From assembly GCA_016937945.1 (NCBI GenBank), contig JAFGVP010000062.1, positions 1 through 64,000 of the forward strand: a DNA stretch of 64,000 bases. Reading direction: 5' to 3'. The notes below the pieces were generated by a model that saw only the letters and a program-made list of their open reading frames with translations, made no database searches and was not told the origin of the DNA. A program made the translations under genes and the position numbers. Positions 42,449-51,875 of the stretch are shown piece after piece; the stretch's first letter is position 1, and each line of letters starts with the position of its first letter. This DNA comes from Pontiellaceae bacterium (GTDB taxonomy: Bacteria > Verrucomicrobiota > Kiritimatiellia > Kiritimatiellales > Pontiellaceae).

Positions 42449-43168
42449 ATGGCGGGTTTAAACAATCTGGTTGCGGATGGTGCAAAGCTGAAGGCTCCGA
42501 GCCTGAAGAGCGCGGCAGTCGGCGGATTTACAAACAAAGAGTTGATGGAGGATGCGCGCTCTTCTCTTTCGGGAAACTGGGGGGTGGCAATTCTTGGTAT
42601 GCTGCTTTTCTGGGTGCTTCTCGCCAGTTTTATGGTTTTTGTGGTGTCTTCCATTGTTTTTGTGAGTGCTTCATCCGCAGTCGATACGGAGGCATTTGTT
42701 AAAAAGGCCGTTTCGCTGTATCCGCTTATTCAGCCGATCCAGTTAATTCTTGCGGGGCCGGTCATGGTGGGCGTTTCGGCGTTTTTTCTGAGTATTACCC
42801 AAGAAGGGGCGGCCAGTGTCGAAGCACTATTCGCAGGTTTCAGGCGGTTCTGGCGTTCGCTGGCGCTCTATTTTTTCTACACGCTGTTTGTTGGTCTTTG
42901 GTCCCTTCTTTTAATTATTCCCGGAATTATTGCCCAGTTTCGTTATGCCATGGCATTTTATGTCATGGCCGAAGATGAAGATTGCGGTCCGCTTGAAGCG
43001 TTGCGGCGCAGCAAAGAGATGATGGGCGGCAATAAATGGAAGTTTTTCTGTCTGCATTGGCGTTTTATCGGGTGGGCGCTGTTGTGTTCTATTCTTCCGG
43101 TCGGCTATTTCTGGCTGGTTCCTTACATGCAGACTTCATTCGCGAAATTCTATGATGATGTCAGTTAG
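42449..43168 (+). CDS. DUF975-like integral membrane protein
   Basis: A 239-residue protein with an N-terminal soluble part and about four to five transmembrane segments. The segment FTNKELMEDARSSLSGNWGVAILGML and the GIIAQFRYAMAFYVMAEDED-type motif with LRRSKEMMGGNKWKFF match DUF975, a family of unknown function. ATG 42449 has GGGGAATCC before it; a TTG opens the frame at 42437. The 127-base gap to rex and 108-base gap to tgt give no functional clue. Confidence 0.75.
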   Translation: MAGLNNLVADGAKLKAPSLKSAAVGGFTNKELMEDARSSLSGNWGVAILGMLLFWVLLASFMVFVVSSIVFVSASSAVDTEAFVKKAVSLYPLIQPIQLILAGPVMVGVSAFFLSITQEGAASVEALFAGFRRFWRSLALYFFYTLFVGLWSLLLIIPGIIAQFRYAMAFYVMAEDEDCGPLEALRRSKEMMGGNKWKFFCLHWRFIGWALLCSILPVGYFWLVPYMQTSFAKFYDDVS

Positions 43169-43276
43169 GCGTCAGGCACCAGACAAGAGACATTGGGTAG
43201 CTGGGGTGTCCTTGGTGCGGTCCGGCCTGATCACTTAACAACTTTAATCACCTAAACACTTGAGATCTGAAACTGC

Positions 43277-44425
43277 ATGACTATTGGAACATTTGAACTA
43301 TTGGGGAAAGATCCGTCGAGCCATGCGCGACGTGGACGTTTTCATACGGCCCATGGAACGGTAGAGACGCCGGTTTTTATGCCGGTCGGTACGCAGGCCA
43401 CCGTGAAGTGCATGACGCCGCGTGAAATGCATGAAATCGATTGTGAAATCCTGCTGGGAAATACCTACCATCTGAATGACCGTCCGGGGCCGGACCTGGT
43501 TGAGCGCATGGGCGGGCTGCACCGGTTCATGGGCTGGGACCGCGCCATTCTGACCGACAGTGGTGGCTATCAGGTATTCAGCCTGGGCAGTATGAACAAG
43601 ATTACGGACGAGGGTGTCGCCTTTCGTTCGCACACCGACGGCCGGAAGCATTTTATCGGGCCGAAGGAGTCGATGGAGATCCAGCGTAAGCTCGGGTCGG
43701 ATATCGCGATGGTTTTTGACGAATGCCCGCCGTATCCGTGCGATAAGGATTACGCTTGCAAAGCGGTACGCCGGACCCTAGATTGGGCGGCTATTTGCAG
43801 GGAAGCGCCCCGGGCGGAAGGCCAGTTATTCTTCGGCATTGCGCAGGGTAGTGTTTTTCCGGATTTGCGCGAGGAGTGTGCCAGGGCGCTGGTCGAGATG
43901 GATTTTGACGGCTATGCAATTGGCGGCGTGAGTGTCGGAGAGCCGGACGAGCTGATTCTGCGGGGAGTGGACGATACGGTTCATCATCTGCCGGAGGAAA
44001 AGCCCAGATACCTGATGGGCGTGGGAGAGATGGCCCAGATGGTGGAGTCGGTGGCGCGCGGAGTGGATATGTTTGACTGCGTTATGCCGACCCGGCAGGC
44101 GCGCAACGGAACGGTATCCACGCGGCGTGGTCGCTACCCTGTGAAGGCGGCGGTCTATAAGGAGGACACGCGGCCGCTGGAGGAGGGGTGCACCTGTTAT
44201 GCATGCCGGAACTTCACGCGCGCCTACGTGCGTCATCTGCTGAATGTGGGTGAAATTCTCGGACTGCGGCTGGTGACGATGCACAATCTGCATTGCTACC
44301 TGGATTTTATGAGAGATATGAGGAAGTCGATAGAGGAGGGGACGTTCGAGGTATTCCGCTCGGAGTTTCATGCCGGCTATCGCGTGATTTGTGAGGAACA
44401 TACGATAAACGTGAAGGAGAGCTAG
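43277..44425 (+). CDS. tgt: Queuine tRNA-ribosyltransferase
   Basis: A 382-residue enzyme that replaces guanine 34 of certain tRNAs by the queuosine precursor. Conserved segments GTQATVKCMTP, GNTYHLNDRPG, LTDSGGYQVFSL with the catalytic Asp region, FDECPPYPC, the base-binding GGVSVGEP, DCVMPTRQARNGT, and the zinc site CTCYACRNFTRAYVRHLL with His further on. The size is normal. yajC begins at the next base after the stop, the usual tgt-yajC-secDF order. Confidence 0.97.
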   Translation: MTIGTFELLGKDPSSHARRGRFHTAHGTVETPVFMPVGTQATVKCMTPREMHEIDCEILLGNTYHLNDRPGPDLVERMGGLHRFMGWDRAILTDSGGYQVFSLGSMNKITDEGVAFRSHTDGRKHFIGPKESMEIQRKLGSDIAMVFDECPPYPCDKDYACKAVRRTLDWAAICREAPRAEGQLFFGIAQGSVFPDLREECARALVEMDFDGYAIGGVSVGEPDELILRGVDDTVHHLPEEKPRYLMGVGEMAQMVESVARGVDMFDCVMPTRQARNGTVSTRRGRYPVKAAVYKEDTRPLEEGCTCYACRNFTRAYVRHLLNVGEILGLRLVTMHNLHCYLDFMRDMRKSIEEGTFEVFRSEFHAGYRVICEEHTINVKES

Positions 44426-44782
44426 ATGTATCTATTGCCTTTAACCATCGCCCAGGCGGCGACCGAAACGACAGGATCTGGAGGCGGAGGTTCGCCATAC
44501 CAGTTCCCGGTTATGATGATTATTCTTTTTGCGATCATGTATTTCCTGATGATTCGTCCGCAGAAGCGTCGTGAAAAAGAGCGCAAGGAGATGATTGCCA
44601 ACATCAAGAGCGGCTGTCGTGTGATGCTGACGAGCGGGATTATAGGAAACGTGACGACCGTAAAGGAAAACACGCTGATTGTCCGCATTGCTGAAAACAC
44701 CAAGATTGAAGTGGTTCGCTCTGCAATTTCCCAGATTCTGGAAACAGGCGAAACACCGGCTGATATTGAACCGACTAAGTAG
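44426..44782 (+). CDS. yajC: Preprotein translocase accessory subunit YajC
   Basis: A 118-residue inner-membrane protein with one transmembrane helix (about 32-50), followed by the diagnostic MIRPQKRREKERKEMI and a cytosolic SH3-like domain (VMLTSGIIGNVTTVKENTLIVRIAENTKIEV). It joins SecDF in a complex that aids protein export. Start is immediately after the tgt stop; a short Gly-rich stretch precedes the helix. Confidence 0.95.
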   Translation: MYLLPLTIAQAATETTGSGGGGSPYQFPVMMIILFAIMYFLMIRPQKRREKERKEMIANIKSGCRVMLTSGIIGNVTTVKENTLIVRIAENTKIEVVRSAISQILETGETPADIEPTK

Positions 44783-44805
44783 TGAAGTAGAAAGGTCTGC
44801 CTGTT

Positions 44806-47310
44806 ATGGATAAAAACAAACTTTGGAAATGGCTGTTGCTGGGCTTTCTTCTGCTGTGGTCAATTACGTTGGTCACGCCGCCGGTAAGCGTTAAGGACGA
44901 AAACGGCAAGGTTATCAAGCCCGGCAAGATCAAGCTGGGTCTTGACCTGCAGGGCGGTTCCAGCTTCGTCGTTGAAGTGGACGAAGTGGACGTTAAGCAG
45001 AAGATGATCGAAAGCGACGAGAAGATTAATTCCGAAAAGGATATCTCTGCGTCCATGCTGAAAGAAAAGATCAGCAACGTGCAGGACAGCGCGGTTGAAA
45101 TGATTCGCAATCGTATCGACGTGCTGGGAACGACCGAACCGGAAATCTATCCGGAAGGCGAAAAGCGCATTGTCGTTCGTCTGCCGGGCGCCGATAAGGC
45201 CACCCGCGATGAAGCCCGCATGATGATCATGCGCGACGGCGTGCTGAGCTTTAAACTGGTTGCCAGCGAAAGCTCGGTCTGGGTGCGCGAGCTGATCAAT
45301 GCCGGTACGATCCCGACCGGATTCAACTATGCCGGCGAAGACGGACAAGGGCCGTTCTTTATCCGTGACCACGAAAGCTATCCCGGAGAGTTGGACCGCG
45401 AATACTACACAAGCCTGAAAACGCTGGGTGACAAGTACGCTGACTTTATGCTGATGGCCGATCGCCACTCCGACGGTTCCACCATCTACCGTCCGGTTTA
45501 TGTCGAACGTCGCCTCCAGCTGGGCGGAAATACCATCGAAAATGCGCTGGTAACCTCTGACCCGATGAGCGGCTATCCTGAAATCTCTCTCGAGTTCAAC
45601 GACGAAGGCCGGACTGATTTCGGCAAGGTCACGGAAGCGAATGTAAATCGTCGTCTCGCGATTATTCTCGATGATACGCTCTACTCTGCTCCGAATATTA
45701 CCGAGCCGATTCTGGGTGGACGTGCCAGCATCTCCGGTGCATTTTCCAATCAGGAAGCCCGTCGTCTGGTGAATGTCCTGCGCGCCGGCGCCCTGCCGGG
45801 GCGTGTTTATATTGTCGAAGAGCGTACGGTGGACCCGACCCTTGGTAAGGACTCCATTTCCAGCGGTATCCGGGCCATTATCTATGGCGGTATTGCCGTG
45901 CTGGTCTTCATGGGAGTCTACTATCTGGTGCCCGGCATGATTGCGAACTTCTCGCTCATCTTTGTGCTGCTCCTCCTTCCGCTGGGTATGATGCTTTCAG
46001 CGGGCTTTCTGGGGGCGGCAACCGGATCGCTCGAAGGCGGTGAAGTCGGCCTTCCGACGCTCACGCTTTACGGTATTGCCGGTATCGTGCTGACCATCGG
46101 GATGGCGGTGGACGCGAACGTGCTGACCTTTGAACGTATGCGTGAAGAGTGGAAGGTAGGAAAATCAATCTCCGGCTCCATTAACGCCGGTTACAACAAG
46201 GCTTTCAGTACCATTCTCGACGCGAACGTGACCACGCTGCTGACGGCGATCATCCTGTTCTGGAAAGGATCCGGTGCGATCCGCGGTTTTGCGGTAACAC
46301 TCAGTGCCGGTATTCTGGTCAGTATGTTTATTGTTCTGATCATTACCCGACTGTTCTTCAACACGATGGCCGACGGCGGCATGCTCAAGTCCGTGAAGAT
46401 GATGGCGATTCCTTTCCTCCAGAACGCGAACTTTGATTTTGTCAGCAAGCGTCGTATCGCGGCGGGTCTGTCGTTGGTGCTGATCATCGGTTCGTGGGTC
46501 AACTTCTTCATCAAGGGGCAGGATAATTTCGGGGTCGACTTTACCGGTGGTTCTGTAATGACCTTTGAGTTTTCCGAAAAGCAGGATCTGGATGTCGTCC
46601 GTGCGGCTCTTTCCGATGCGGGATTTTCCTCGGCTAATGTGGCTTATCAGTCCGGCCTGGAATCCAAGGACGGCCAGAATGCGGAATTCCTTGAAATCAA
46701 GGTGGGCGCCTCCGGCGATGAAGCCACTCCGGCGCTGACTGCGATTGAAAATCTGCCGGGCAGCTATGAAAACATTAAGAATGACAGTGTTGGATCACAG
46801 ATTGGCAAGGAGCTTCAGCGCAAGGGGATCTCTGCGATTATCTGGTCGCTGATCGGGATCATTATCTACATTTCGATCCGCTTTGAGTTCGCGTTTGCGA
46901 TGGGAGCGATCGTGGCGCTGGCGCATGACGTGCTCATTACGATCGGTCTGTACTGCGCCTTCGGGCGCGATCTGAGCATGCCGATCATTGCGGCTCTGCT
47001 GACCATTGTCGGTTACTCCGTGAATGACACGATCGTGGTGTTCGACCGTATCCGTGAGGATCTGAAGCTGGTCAAGGGCAAGTCCTACAAGGAAATTGCC
47101 AACCTGTCCATCAATCAGACGCTGAGTCGTACGTTCCTGACGTCGTTCACGACACTGCTTACAGTCATTATGCTGCTGTTTGTCGGTGGTGGTGCCGTGT
47201 TTGATTTTGCTCTGGCGCTGCTGATCGGTATTGTGGTCGGTACCTATTCGTCCATCTTTGTGGCGACTCCGGTTGTGCTGCTCTGGCACAAGGAGGAAAA
47301 GGTTCAGTAG
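44806..47310 (+). CDS. secDF: Fused protein-export membrane protein SecD-SecF
   Basis: An 834-residue fusion of the two export subunits that use the proton or sodium gradient to pull proteins across the membrane. SecD part about 1-520: first helix, periplasmic P1 domain, GGRASISGAFSNQEA, and the helix bundle with the IGMAVDANVLTFERMREE motif. SecF part about 540-830: helix, FGVDFTGGSVMTFEF, and SVNDTIVVFDRIREDL. About twelve transmembrane segments in total. The fusion is normal in several phyla. It ends at a clear terminator. Confidence 0.96.
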   Translation: MDKNKLWKWLLLGFLLLWSITLVTPPVSVKDENGKVIKPGKIKLGLDLQGGSSFVVEVDEVDVKQKMIESDEKINSEKDISASMLKEKISNVQDSAVEMIRNRIDVLGTTEPEIYPEGEKRIVVRLPGADKATRDEARMMIMRDGVLSFKLVASESSVWVRELINAGTIPTGFNYAGEDGQGPFFIRDHESYPGELDREYYTSLKTLGDKYADFMLMADRHSDGSTIYRPVYVERRLQLGGNTIENALVTSDPMSGYPEISLEFNDEGRTDFGKVTEANVNRRLAIILDDTLYSAPNITEPILGGRASISGAFSNQEARRLVNVLRAGALPGRVYIVEERTVDPTLGKDSISSGIRAIIYGGIAVLVFMGVYYLVPGMIANFSLIFVLLLLPLGMMLSAGFLGAATGSLEGGEVGLPTLTLYGIAGIVLTIGMAVDANVLTFERMREEWKVGKSISGSINAGYNKAFSTILDANVTTLLTAIILFWKGSGAIRGFAVTLSAGILVSMFIVLIITRLFFNTMADGGMLKSVKMMAIPFLQNANFDFVSKRRIAAGLSLVLIIGSWVNFFIKGQDNFGVDFTGGSVMTFEFSEKQDLDVVRAALSDAGFSSANVAYQSGLESKDGQNAEFLEIKVGASGDEATPALTAIENLPGSYENIKNDSVGSQIGKELQRKGISAIIWSLIGIIIYISIRFEFAFAMGAIVALAHDVLITIGLYCAFGRDLSMPIIAALLTIVGYSVNDTIVVFDRIREDLKLVKGKSYKEIANLSINQTLSRTFLTSFTTLLTVIMLLFVGGGAVFDFALALLIGIVVGTYSSIFVATPVVLLWHKEEKVQ

Positions 47311-47340
47311 ACGTCGAGCATTTTGACGGCTATAACAGCG

Positions 47341-47373
47341 GGCGTCCCGGAAATGGGGCGCCTTGCTTTTTTT
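47341..47373 (+). terminator. Terminator after secDF
   Basis: Stem GGCGTCCC / GGGGCGCC with a six-base loop and a T-rich tail (TTGCTTTTTTT), 30 bases after the secDF stop; the next gene starts 20 bases later. Confidence 0.88.
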
Positions 47374-47393
47374 ACAGGATTTAATGGTACGTG

Positions 47394-48674
47394 ATGAATC
47401 GAGATAAAAACCTGAGAAGAGATGCTGCAGAGGCATTGCGATGTCCGGTCATGAAACTGCTTCTTTCTCGTGTCGTTCAGGCGAATCTGCCACCGGACTG
47501 CCATGAAAACCGCACGCGGCTCGGTATGCTGGCCGGGTGGACGAGTGTCGTGCTCAGCGTGGTGCTGGCATCCGTTAAGGGTTGGCTTGGTCTGGTTTCG
47601 GGCAGCGCTTCCATGCTGGCTGATGCCACCAACAATCTGACGGATGTCGGAAGCAGTCTGGTGATTGCTCTGGGGTTTCAATGGTCTCGAAAGCCGCGCG
47701 ATGAAAAGCATCCGTTCGGACACGGGCGCATTGAGGCCGTCGCCACGCTGGTTCTTGCCATTGCGTTGATTCTGGTCGGGGTAGAGGTCGCGCAGTCGGG
47801 GATATCGAGGCTGGTCCATCCGAAACCGATCGAGGCGCCGGGGTGGATTCTTGTAACGGTCGGCCTCTCGATTCTTGTTAAATCGTGGATGGCTGTTTTT
47901 GCGAGGGGGCTTGCCCGGTTAACCCGTTCACACGCGCTTGAGGCCGATGCGTGGAATCACACCTTTGATATTATCTGCACGTTGATGGTCGTGGTTGCGC
48001 TGATTTGTTCCCGCTTCGGCTGGGGCGCACTCGATGGATGGATGGCCATCGGCGTGGCTCTTTTTATCCTGTATACGGGCATCACCTATGCACGTGAAGC
48101 CATTGATCATCTGCTGGGAGAAAAGCCTAATCCGATGACGCTTCGTCGGATTTATTCCACGGTAATCGAGGTGGAAGGTGTGATGGGTGCGCATGATATT
48201 ATGGTACATCAGTATGGTGATGTGTACATGGTATCACTGCATGTTGAAGTGGATGCAAACCTCAGTCTGGTAGAGGCGCATCGCATTTCCGAGGAGGCTG
48301 AGGCCGCGGTTGAACAGCAGCTTGGATGGCGCGCGGTGGCCCATGTGGATCCGGTGGACCGCTCTCATGTGCTGTTTGAGGAGTTGAGTCATGTGCTCAA
48401 GGCGTTTGTTGCATCGGAGGCTCGATTGGTGGATGTGCACGATTTGCGCGCCGAAGGGATGGATCCTCCGTATCGAATCTCTTTTGATCTTGTAACGGAC
48501 ATGGATACCGTTCGGCGGGAGTATGATGAGATTTATAGTTCGGGCATCGCGATGCTCAATCATGCATTTTCCGGACGCGTTGACGAGGTTGAAATAGGGA
48601 TCGAGGCCGTGGTTGAAAGTGCGCCGATGTCGCGACGGGTCGTGCATCTGGGTCGGGATGAGACTGTTTCCTGA
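47394..48674 (+). CDS. Cation diffusion facilitator family transporter
   Basis: A 426-residue metal efflux protein, six transmembrane helices. Helix II carries SGSASMLADATNNLTD with the D-x3-N metal site, followed by HPFGHGRIEAVATL, and helix V has ALEADAWNHTFDI. The cytosolic C-terminal domain includes VMGAHDIMVHQYGDVYMVSLHVEVD, and a second, degenerate copy-like extension follows (about 330-420). The family exports Zn, Fe, Mn or others by proton exchange. An ATG follows a GTG at 47391; I use ATG 47394. Confidence 0.92.
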   Translation: MNRDKNLRRDAAEALRCPVMKLLLSRVVQANLPPDCHENRTRLGMLAGWTSVVLSVVLASVKGWLGLVSGSASMLADATNNLTDVGSSLVIALGFQWSRKPRDEKHPFGHGRIEAVATLVLAIALILVGVEVAQSGISRLVHPKPIEAPGWILVTVGLSILVKSWMAVFARGLARLTRSHALEADAWNHTFDIICTLMVVVALICSRFGWGALDGWMAIGVALFILYTGITYAREAIDHLLGEKPNPMTLRRIYSTVIEVEGVMGAHDIMVHQYGDVYMVSLHVEVDANLSLVEAHRISEEAEAAVEQQLGWRAVAHVDPVDRSHVLFEELSHVLKAFVASEARLVDVHDLRAEGMDPPYRISFDLVTDMDTVRREYDEIYSSGIAMLNHAFSGRVDEVEIGIEAVVESAPMSRRVVHLGRDETVS

Positions 48675-48712
48675 TTGATGTATTTTCAATGGGTAAAAGG
48701 TTGTATTGCTAT

Positions 48713-48740
48713 TTGCCTCCCTTTCCGATGCTGTTATGAT
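48713..48740 (+). promoter_or_regulatory. Promoter of the Hpt-REC-PP2C-STAS cluster
   Basis: TTGCCT (48713-48718), 16-base spacer and TATGAT (48735-48740), about 41 bases before the Hpt gene. Good match to a housekeeping promoter. Confidence 0.6.
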
Positions 48741-48781
48741 TCTGCTTCAGGTTAAAGCAAAGTACGTACAGGAGAGTTAAA

Positions 48782-49129
48782 ATGGATATGCTCGGCAATG
48801 TAGATTGGGTTGCAGACCTCGTTCCCGGACTGGAGTCCCAGCTGGACCAGTTTGTTGTTTCAACAGATGAAGTGGATGAAGAACTGATTGAGGTTTTTGT
48901 CGAAGAGCTGAAGCGGCTGACCGGTGAGCTTCAGGACGGCATGGCGTCCGGGGATGAAGAGCTGGTTCGTCAGGCGGCGCATTCCATCAAGGGAATGGGC
49001 GGGACGATCGGTCTTCCTGAAATTTCCGTTCTGGGACTCACGATCGAAAACTTTGCAAAAGCCGGCCGCCTTGATGAAAGTCGACCTTTGGTGAGCGCTC
49101 TTGCTGACTGGGTGACGACTCTCGCGTAG
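48782..49129 (+). CDS. Histidine-containing phosphotransfer (Hpt) domain protein
   Basis: A 115-residue four-helix bundle carrier. The phosphorylated histidine is His67 in AAHSIKGMGGTIGL, and the acidic helix before it (DEELIEVFVEELKRL) is typical. It passes phosphate between a hybrid kinase and a response regulator, the latter likely the REC protein encoded eight bases downstream. AGGAGAGT lies before ATG 48782. No kinase is in the window, so the phosphate source is unknown. Confidence 0.92.
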   Translation: MDMLGNVDWVADLVPGLESQLDQFVVSTDEVDEELIEVFVEELKRLTGELQDGMASGDEELVRQAAHSIKGMGGTIGLPEISVLGLTIENFAKAGRLDESRPLVSALADWVTTLA

Positions 49130-49137
49130 GAGGTTGC

Positions 49138-50784
49138 ATGAAATCCAAGGATCAGGTGGTCCGAACCGACCCGACCCTCTCCCGTTTTTCCCAGTCGCTC
49201 GCTGGCAAGGTGCTGGTCGTAGACGATGAGCTTCCGAATCGGTTGTATCTGCGGAAGCTGCTGGAAGCCAGAGGGTGCGAGGTCTTCGATACCGAAGGGG
49301 GTGTTGAGGCGCTTGAGCTGGTATCGCAGAAGGCGATGGATCTGATTCTTGTTGATGTCATGATGCCGCATATGGACGGCTTCGAGCTGTGCGGACGCCT
49401 GCGCGAAGAGCCGCATGCCGCCCGCATTCCTATTATCATGGTCACGGCAAAGTCCAAGATAGAAGATATTGAAATGGGCTTTGAGCTTGGCGCAATGGAT
49501 TATATCCGGAAGCCGTTTAATCCGCGTGAACTGGTACTTCGAGTCGGCAATGCTCTTGCTCTCAAGAGAAGCAGCGATGAGTTGACCATCTGGAATAATC
49601 GCGTTTCCCGCGATTTGGAGTTGGCCGGCGCGATCCAGCGCTCTCTGTTCTCCGAGGTGCCGCACTTTTCCCACCGATTTGAAGTGCGGATTGCTTATCG
49701 GACCTGTCTTGCCGTGGGGGGGGACGCTTTTGACATCATTTCACTGCCGAACGGAATGCACTGTGTTTATGTGGCGGATGTTTCCGGGCATGGCGTGGCA
49801 CCGGCTATGATTTCTGCTCTCTTGAAGGCGACCGCTAATGAAATGATTTCCCGGTATGCCGAAAAGGGACCTGCGGAGGTCTGTAATGCTCTTAATGTTG
49901 TGATTCGTCGCCGTATCGATAATCCCGCCTACTTTGCTACTATGTTTATCGCGATTCATGATCCGGAAACGCTGGAGTGGCGGTGTATGAACTGCGGCCA
50001 TCCTGATCCGGTGATCGTGCGCAATAATGAGATCGGGGATTCGTCCATTTTCAGTAAAGGCGGCGGTGCTCCGCTGGGTTTCCCATTCGGTTCAGAGCGG
50101 CCATATTCTGTTGCTGATGAAGTGGTATTCAAAGATGACGGTAATGCATTTCTTCTTTTATATACCGATGGGTTGGTGGAGGCACGCCATCGGGCGACAC
50201 TCAAGGATTGTGCCGGACAAATGGCAGAACATTATCGACGGGTCGTTCGAGATCCCTCCGCGCCGGATAAATCAGATGAGCTGCTGCGGGTGCTTGAGTC
50301 CGAGGGATATGATCTGTCTGCGGATGACTGCACGGCGATCTCTATCCATATGCTTGATCCCGTTAAAATTGTGATTGAGCAGTATGTACCGAGAAATATT
50401 TATCTGGTTTCGGATGTTGCAAAGCAGGCGGAGTCCGCGGTTATGGCCAAGGGGATCGGTGCCAATACGGCGGCAATGCTGCGATTGCTGATCATGGAAC
50501 TAGGAGCGAATCTGGTGGATCATGCAGGGCTGGCCGAAGATGATTCTTTCTGGATTCAGTTGCGAGTGGATGAAAATGTATGCCAGTTGGTGATTGAGGA
50601 TCAGGGCGCTGAGTGGGAGCTTGAGGAGGCTCTGAGTCGGGAGCTGGATGAGGCCTACATGGGCGAGCGGGGGCGGGGCATCGCAATCACCAATGCGATT
50701 GCAAACCGGATTGAACGCTATCGCGTTGAACATAACAATCTGACCTATTGCACTATTATCGACGAAGGGGGAGGCGATGAATGA
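49138..50784 (+). CDS. Response regulator with PP2C phosphatase and HATPase (anti-sigma kinase-like) domains
   Basis: A 548-residue cytosolic signalling protein with REC (about 22-140, phospho-Asp in LILVDVMMPHMDG, switch Lys in YIRKPFNP), a RsbU/SpoIIE-type PP2C (about 190-400: VGGDAFDII, DVSGHGVAPAMI, YTDGLVEAR, DDCTAI) and a RsbW-type HATPase (about 410-540: MELGANLVDHAG, QGAEWE, GERGRGIAITNAIAN). Metal and ATP residues appear intact. So one protein holds both the kinase and phosphatase of a partner switch, with STAS nearby as substrate. AGGAGG precedes ATG 49138; the stop overlaps the sugar transferase start. Confidence 0.92.
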   Translation: MKSKDQVVRTDPTLSRFSQSLAGKVLVVDDELPNRLYLRKLLEARGCEVFDTEGGVEALELVSQKAMDLILVDVMMPHMDGFELCGRLREEPHAARIPIIMVTAKSKIEDIEMGFELGAMDYIRKPFNPRELVLRVGNALALKRSSDELTIWNNRVSRDLELAGAIQRSLFSEVPHFSHRFEVRIAYRTCLAVGGDAFDIISLPNGMHCVYVADVSGHGVAPAMISALLKATANEMISRYAEKGPAEVCNALNVVIRRRIDNPAYFATMFIAIHDPETLEWRCMNCGHPDPVIVRNNEIGDSSIFSKGGGAPLGFPFGSERPYSVADEVVFKDDGNAFLLLYTDGLVEARHRATLKDCAGQMAEHYRRVVRDPSAPDKSDELLRVLESEGYDLSADDCTAISIHMLDPVKIVIEQYVPRNIYLVSDVAKQAESAVMAKGIGANTAAMLRLLIMELGANLVDHAGLAEDDSFWIQLRVDENVCQLVIEDQGAEWELEEALSRELDEAYMGERGRGIAITNAIANRIERYRVEHNNLTYCTIIDEGGGDE

Positions 50785-51511
50785 GTCGATCTATCGAGCA
50801 CGTCGTGAAATGTTCAATACCATGGAAATTCCGGTTTCCAAGGCGGATATCAAGATCCTGAAATGGAAGCAGCGATCTCGCATCGTATTCTGGGAATCGA
50901 TGCTGAAAAGCCTGTTCGTCGTCAAACGAACTCTGGACATAATTGTGAGTCTTGTCGCATTGGTGATTTTATCACCCCTCATGCTGCTTGCCTGCATCCT
51001 GATTATTGCTGAAGATGGTTTTCCTGTTATTTTTTCACAAAAGCGCGTCGGACTTGATGGAAGTGAATTTTACATCCTGAAGTTCCGTACTATGTGCCGG
51101 AATGCCGAGCAGATGAAGGCCGAACTGATGAGGCAGAATGAATCGTCGGGTTCGGTAACGTTTAAAATTAAGAAAGATCCCCGAGTGCTACGATGCGGTC
51201 GGTTCCTTCGGCGCTTCAGTATTGATGAAATCCCCCAGTTTCTGAATGTGCTTTTGGGCGATCTTTCGGTCGTGGGGCCGCGTCCTCCGCTTCCGGAAGA
51301 GGTGAAACACTATTCGCTTTCCGACCGGAAACGGTTGCATGTGAAACCGGGGATTACCTGTATATGGCAGATCAGCGGCCGGGCGGATATTCCGTTTGAC
51401 GGACAGGTCAGTCTGGACATGCAGTATATAAAAAGCCAGGGCTTCCTGACGGATCTGTTAATCGTGTTGAAAACTATTCCTGCGGTTCTTTTTGGTCGCG
51501 GGGCATATTAA
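50777..51511 (+). CDS. Membrane sugar transferase (undecaprenyl-phosphate glycosyl-1-phosphate transferase type)
   Basis: A 244-residue monotopic phosphoglycosyl transferase that begins lipid-linked polysaccharide synthesis. Membrane helix near residues 55-75, then QKRVGLDGSEFYILKFRTM, the region with the catalytic residues, then SIDEIPQFLNVLLGDLSVVGPRPP and PGITCIWQISGR. It is short, i.e. without the multi-helix N-terminal part of WbaP/WcaJ, as in PglC/ExoY-like forms. It overlaps the end of the REC-PP2C gene by eight bases, unusual coupling of a signalling and a glycan enzyme. Confidence 0.93.
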   Translation: MNESIYRARREMFNTMEIPVSKADIKILKWKQRSRIVFWESMLKSLFVVKRTLDIIVSLVALVILSPLMLLACILIIAEDGFPVIFSQKRVGLDGSEFYILKFRTMCRNAEQMKAELMRQNESSGSVTFKIKKDPRVLRCGRFLRRFSIDEIPQFLNVLLGDLSVVGPRPPLPEEVKHYSLSDRKRLHVKPGITCIWQISGRADIPFDGQVSLDMQYIKSQGFLTDLLIVLKTIPAVLFGRGAY

Positions 51512-51523
51512 AGGGAGATGGAA

Positions 51524-51862
51524 ATGATTGATTGCACCAAGCAGGATGGGATCGGAGTTGTTCGGGTGGGGGGCGCCATGACGGCCGCTACCGTGGACAG
51601 CTTCCGGGAACAGCTGGCTGACTGGCAGGAGCGCGAGCCGGAGGTGAAAAACTTTGTAGTGGATCTGGAATCCGTCGATTTTATGGATTCTGCCGGACTC
51701 GGGACTCTGATTGCCGCGTTGAAGCGTATTTCTGAACGAGGTGGCGACATGAAGATTGCCTGTCTTCAGAAAAAACCACGAATGGTTTTCGAAATTACCA
51801 GAGCACACAAGGTTTTTGAGATTTACAACAGCACGGAAGATGCTGTGCGGGCATTTGCCTGA
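51524..51862 (+). CDS. STAS-domain anti-sigma factor antagonist
   Basis: A 112-residue protein like SpoIIAA/RsbV. Strand-turn core VDFMDSAGLGTLIAALKR with the target Ser56 in DSAG, a residue phosphorylated by RsbW-type kinases and restored by PP2C phosphatases, both found in the REC-PP2C-HATPase protein. I chose ATG 51524 over ATG 51518 because AAGGGAG would be too close to the latter. It sits between two sugar-transferase genes, so its client may be one of these rather than a sigma factor. Confidence 0.92.
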   Translation: MIDCTKQDGIGVVRVGGAMTAATVDSFREQLADWQEREPEVKNFVVDLESVDFMDSAGLGTLIAALKRISERGGDMKIACLQKKPRMVFEITRAHKVFEIYNSTEDAVRAFA

Positions 51863-51875
51863 GACTTGGCCGGTC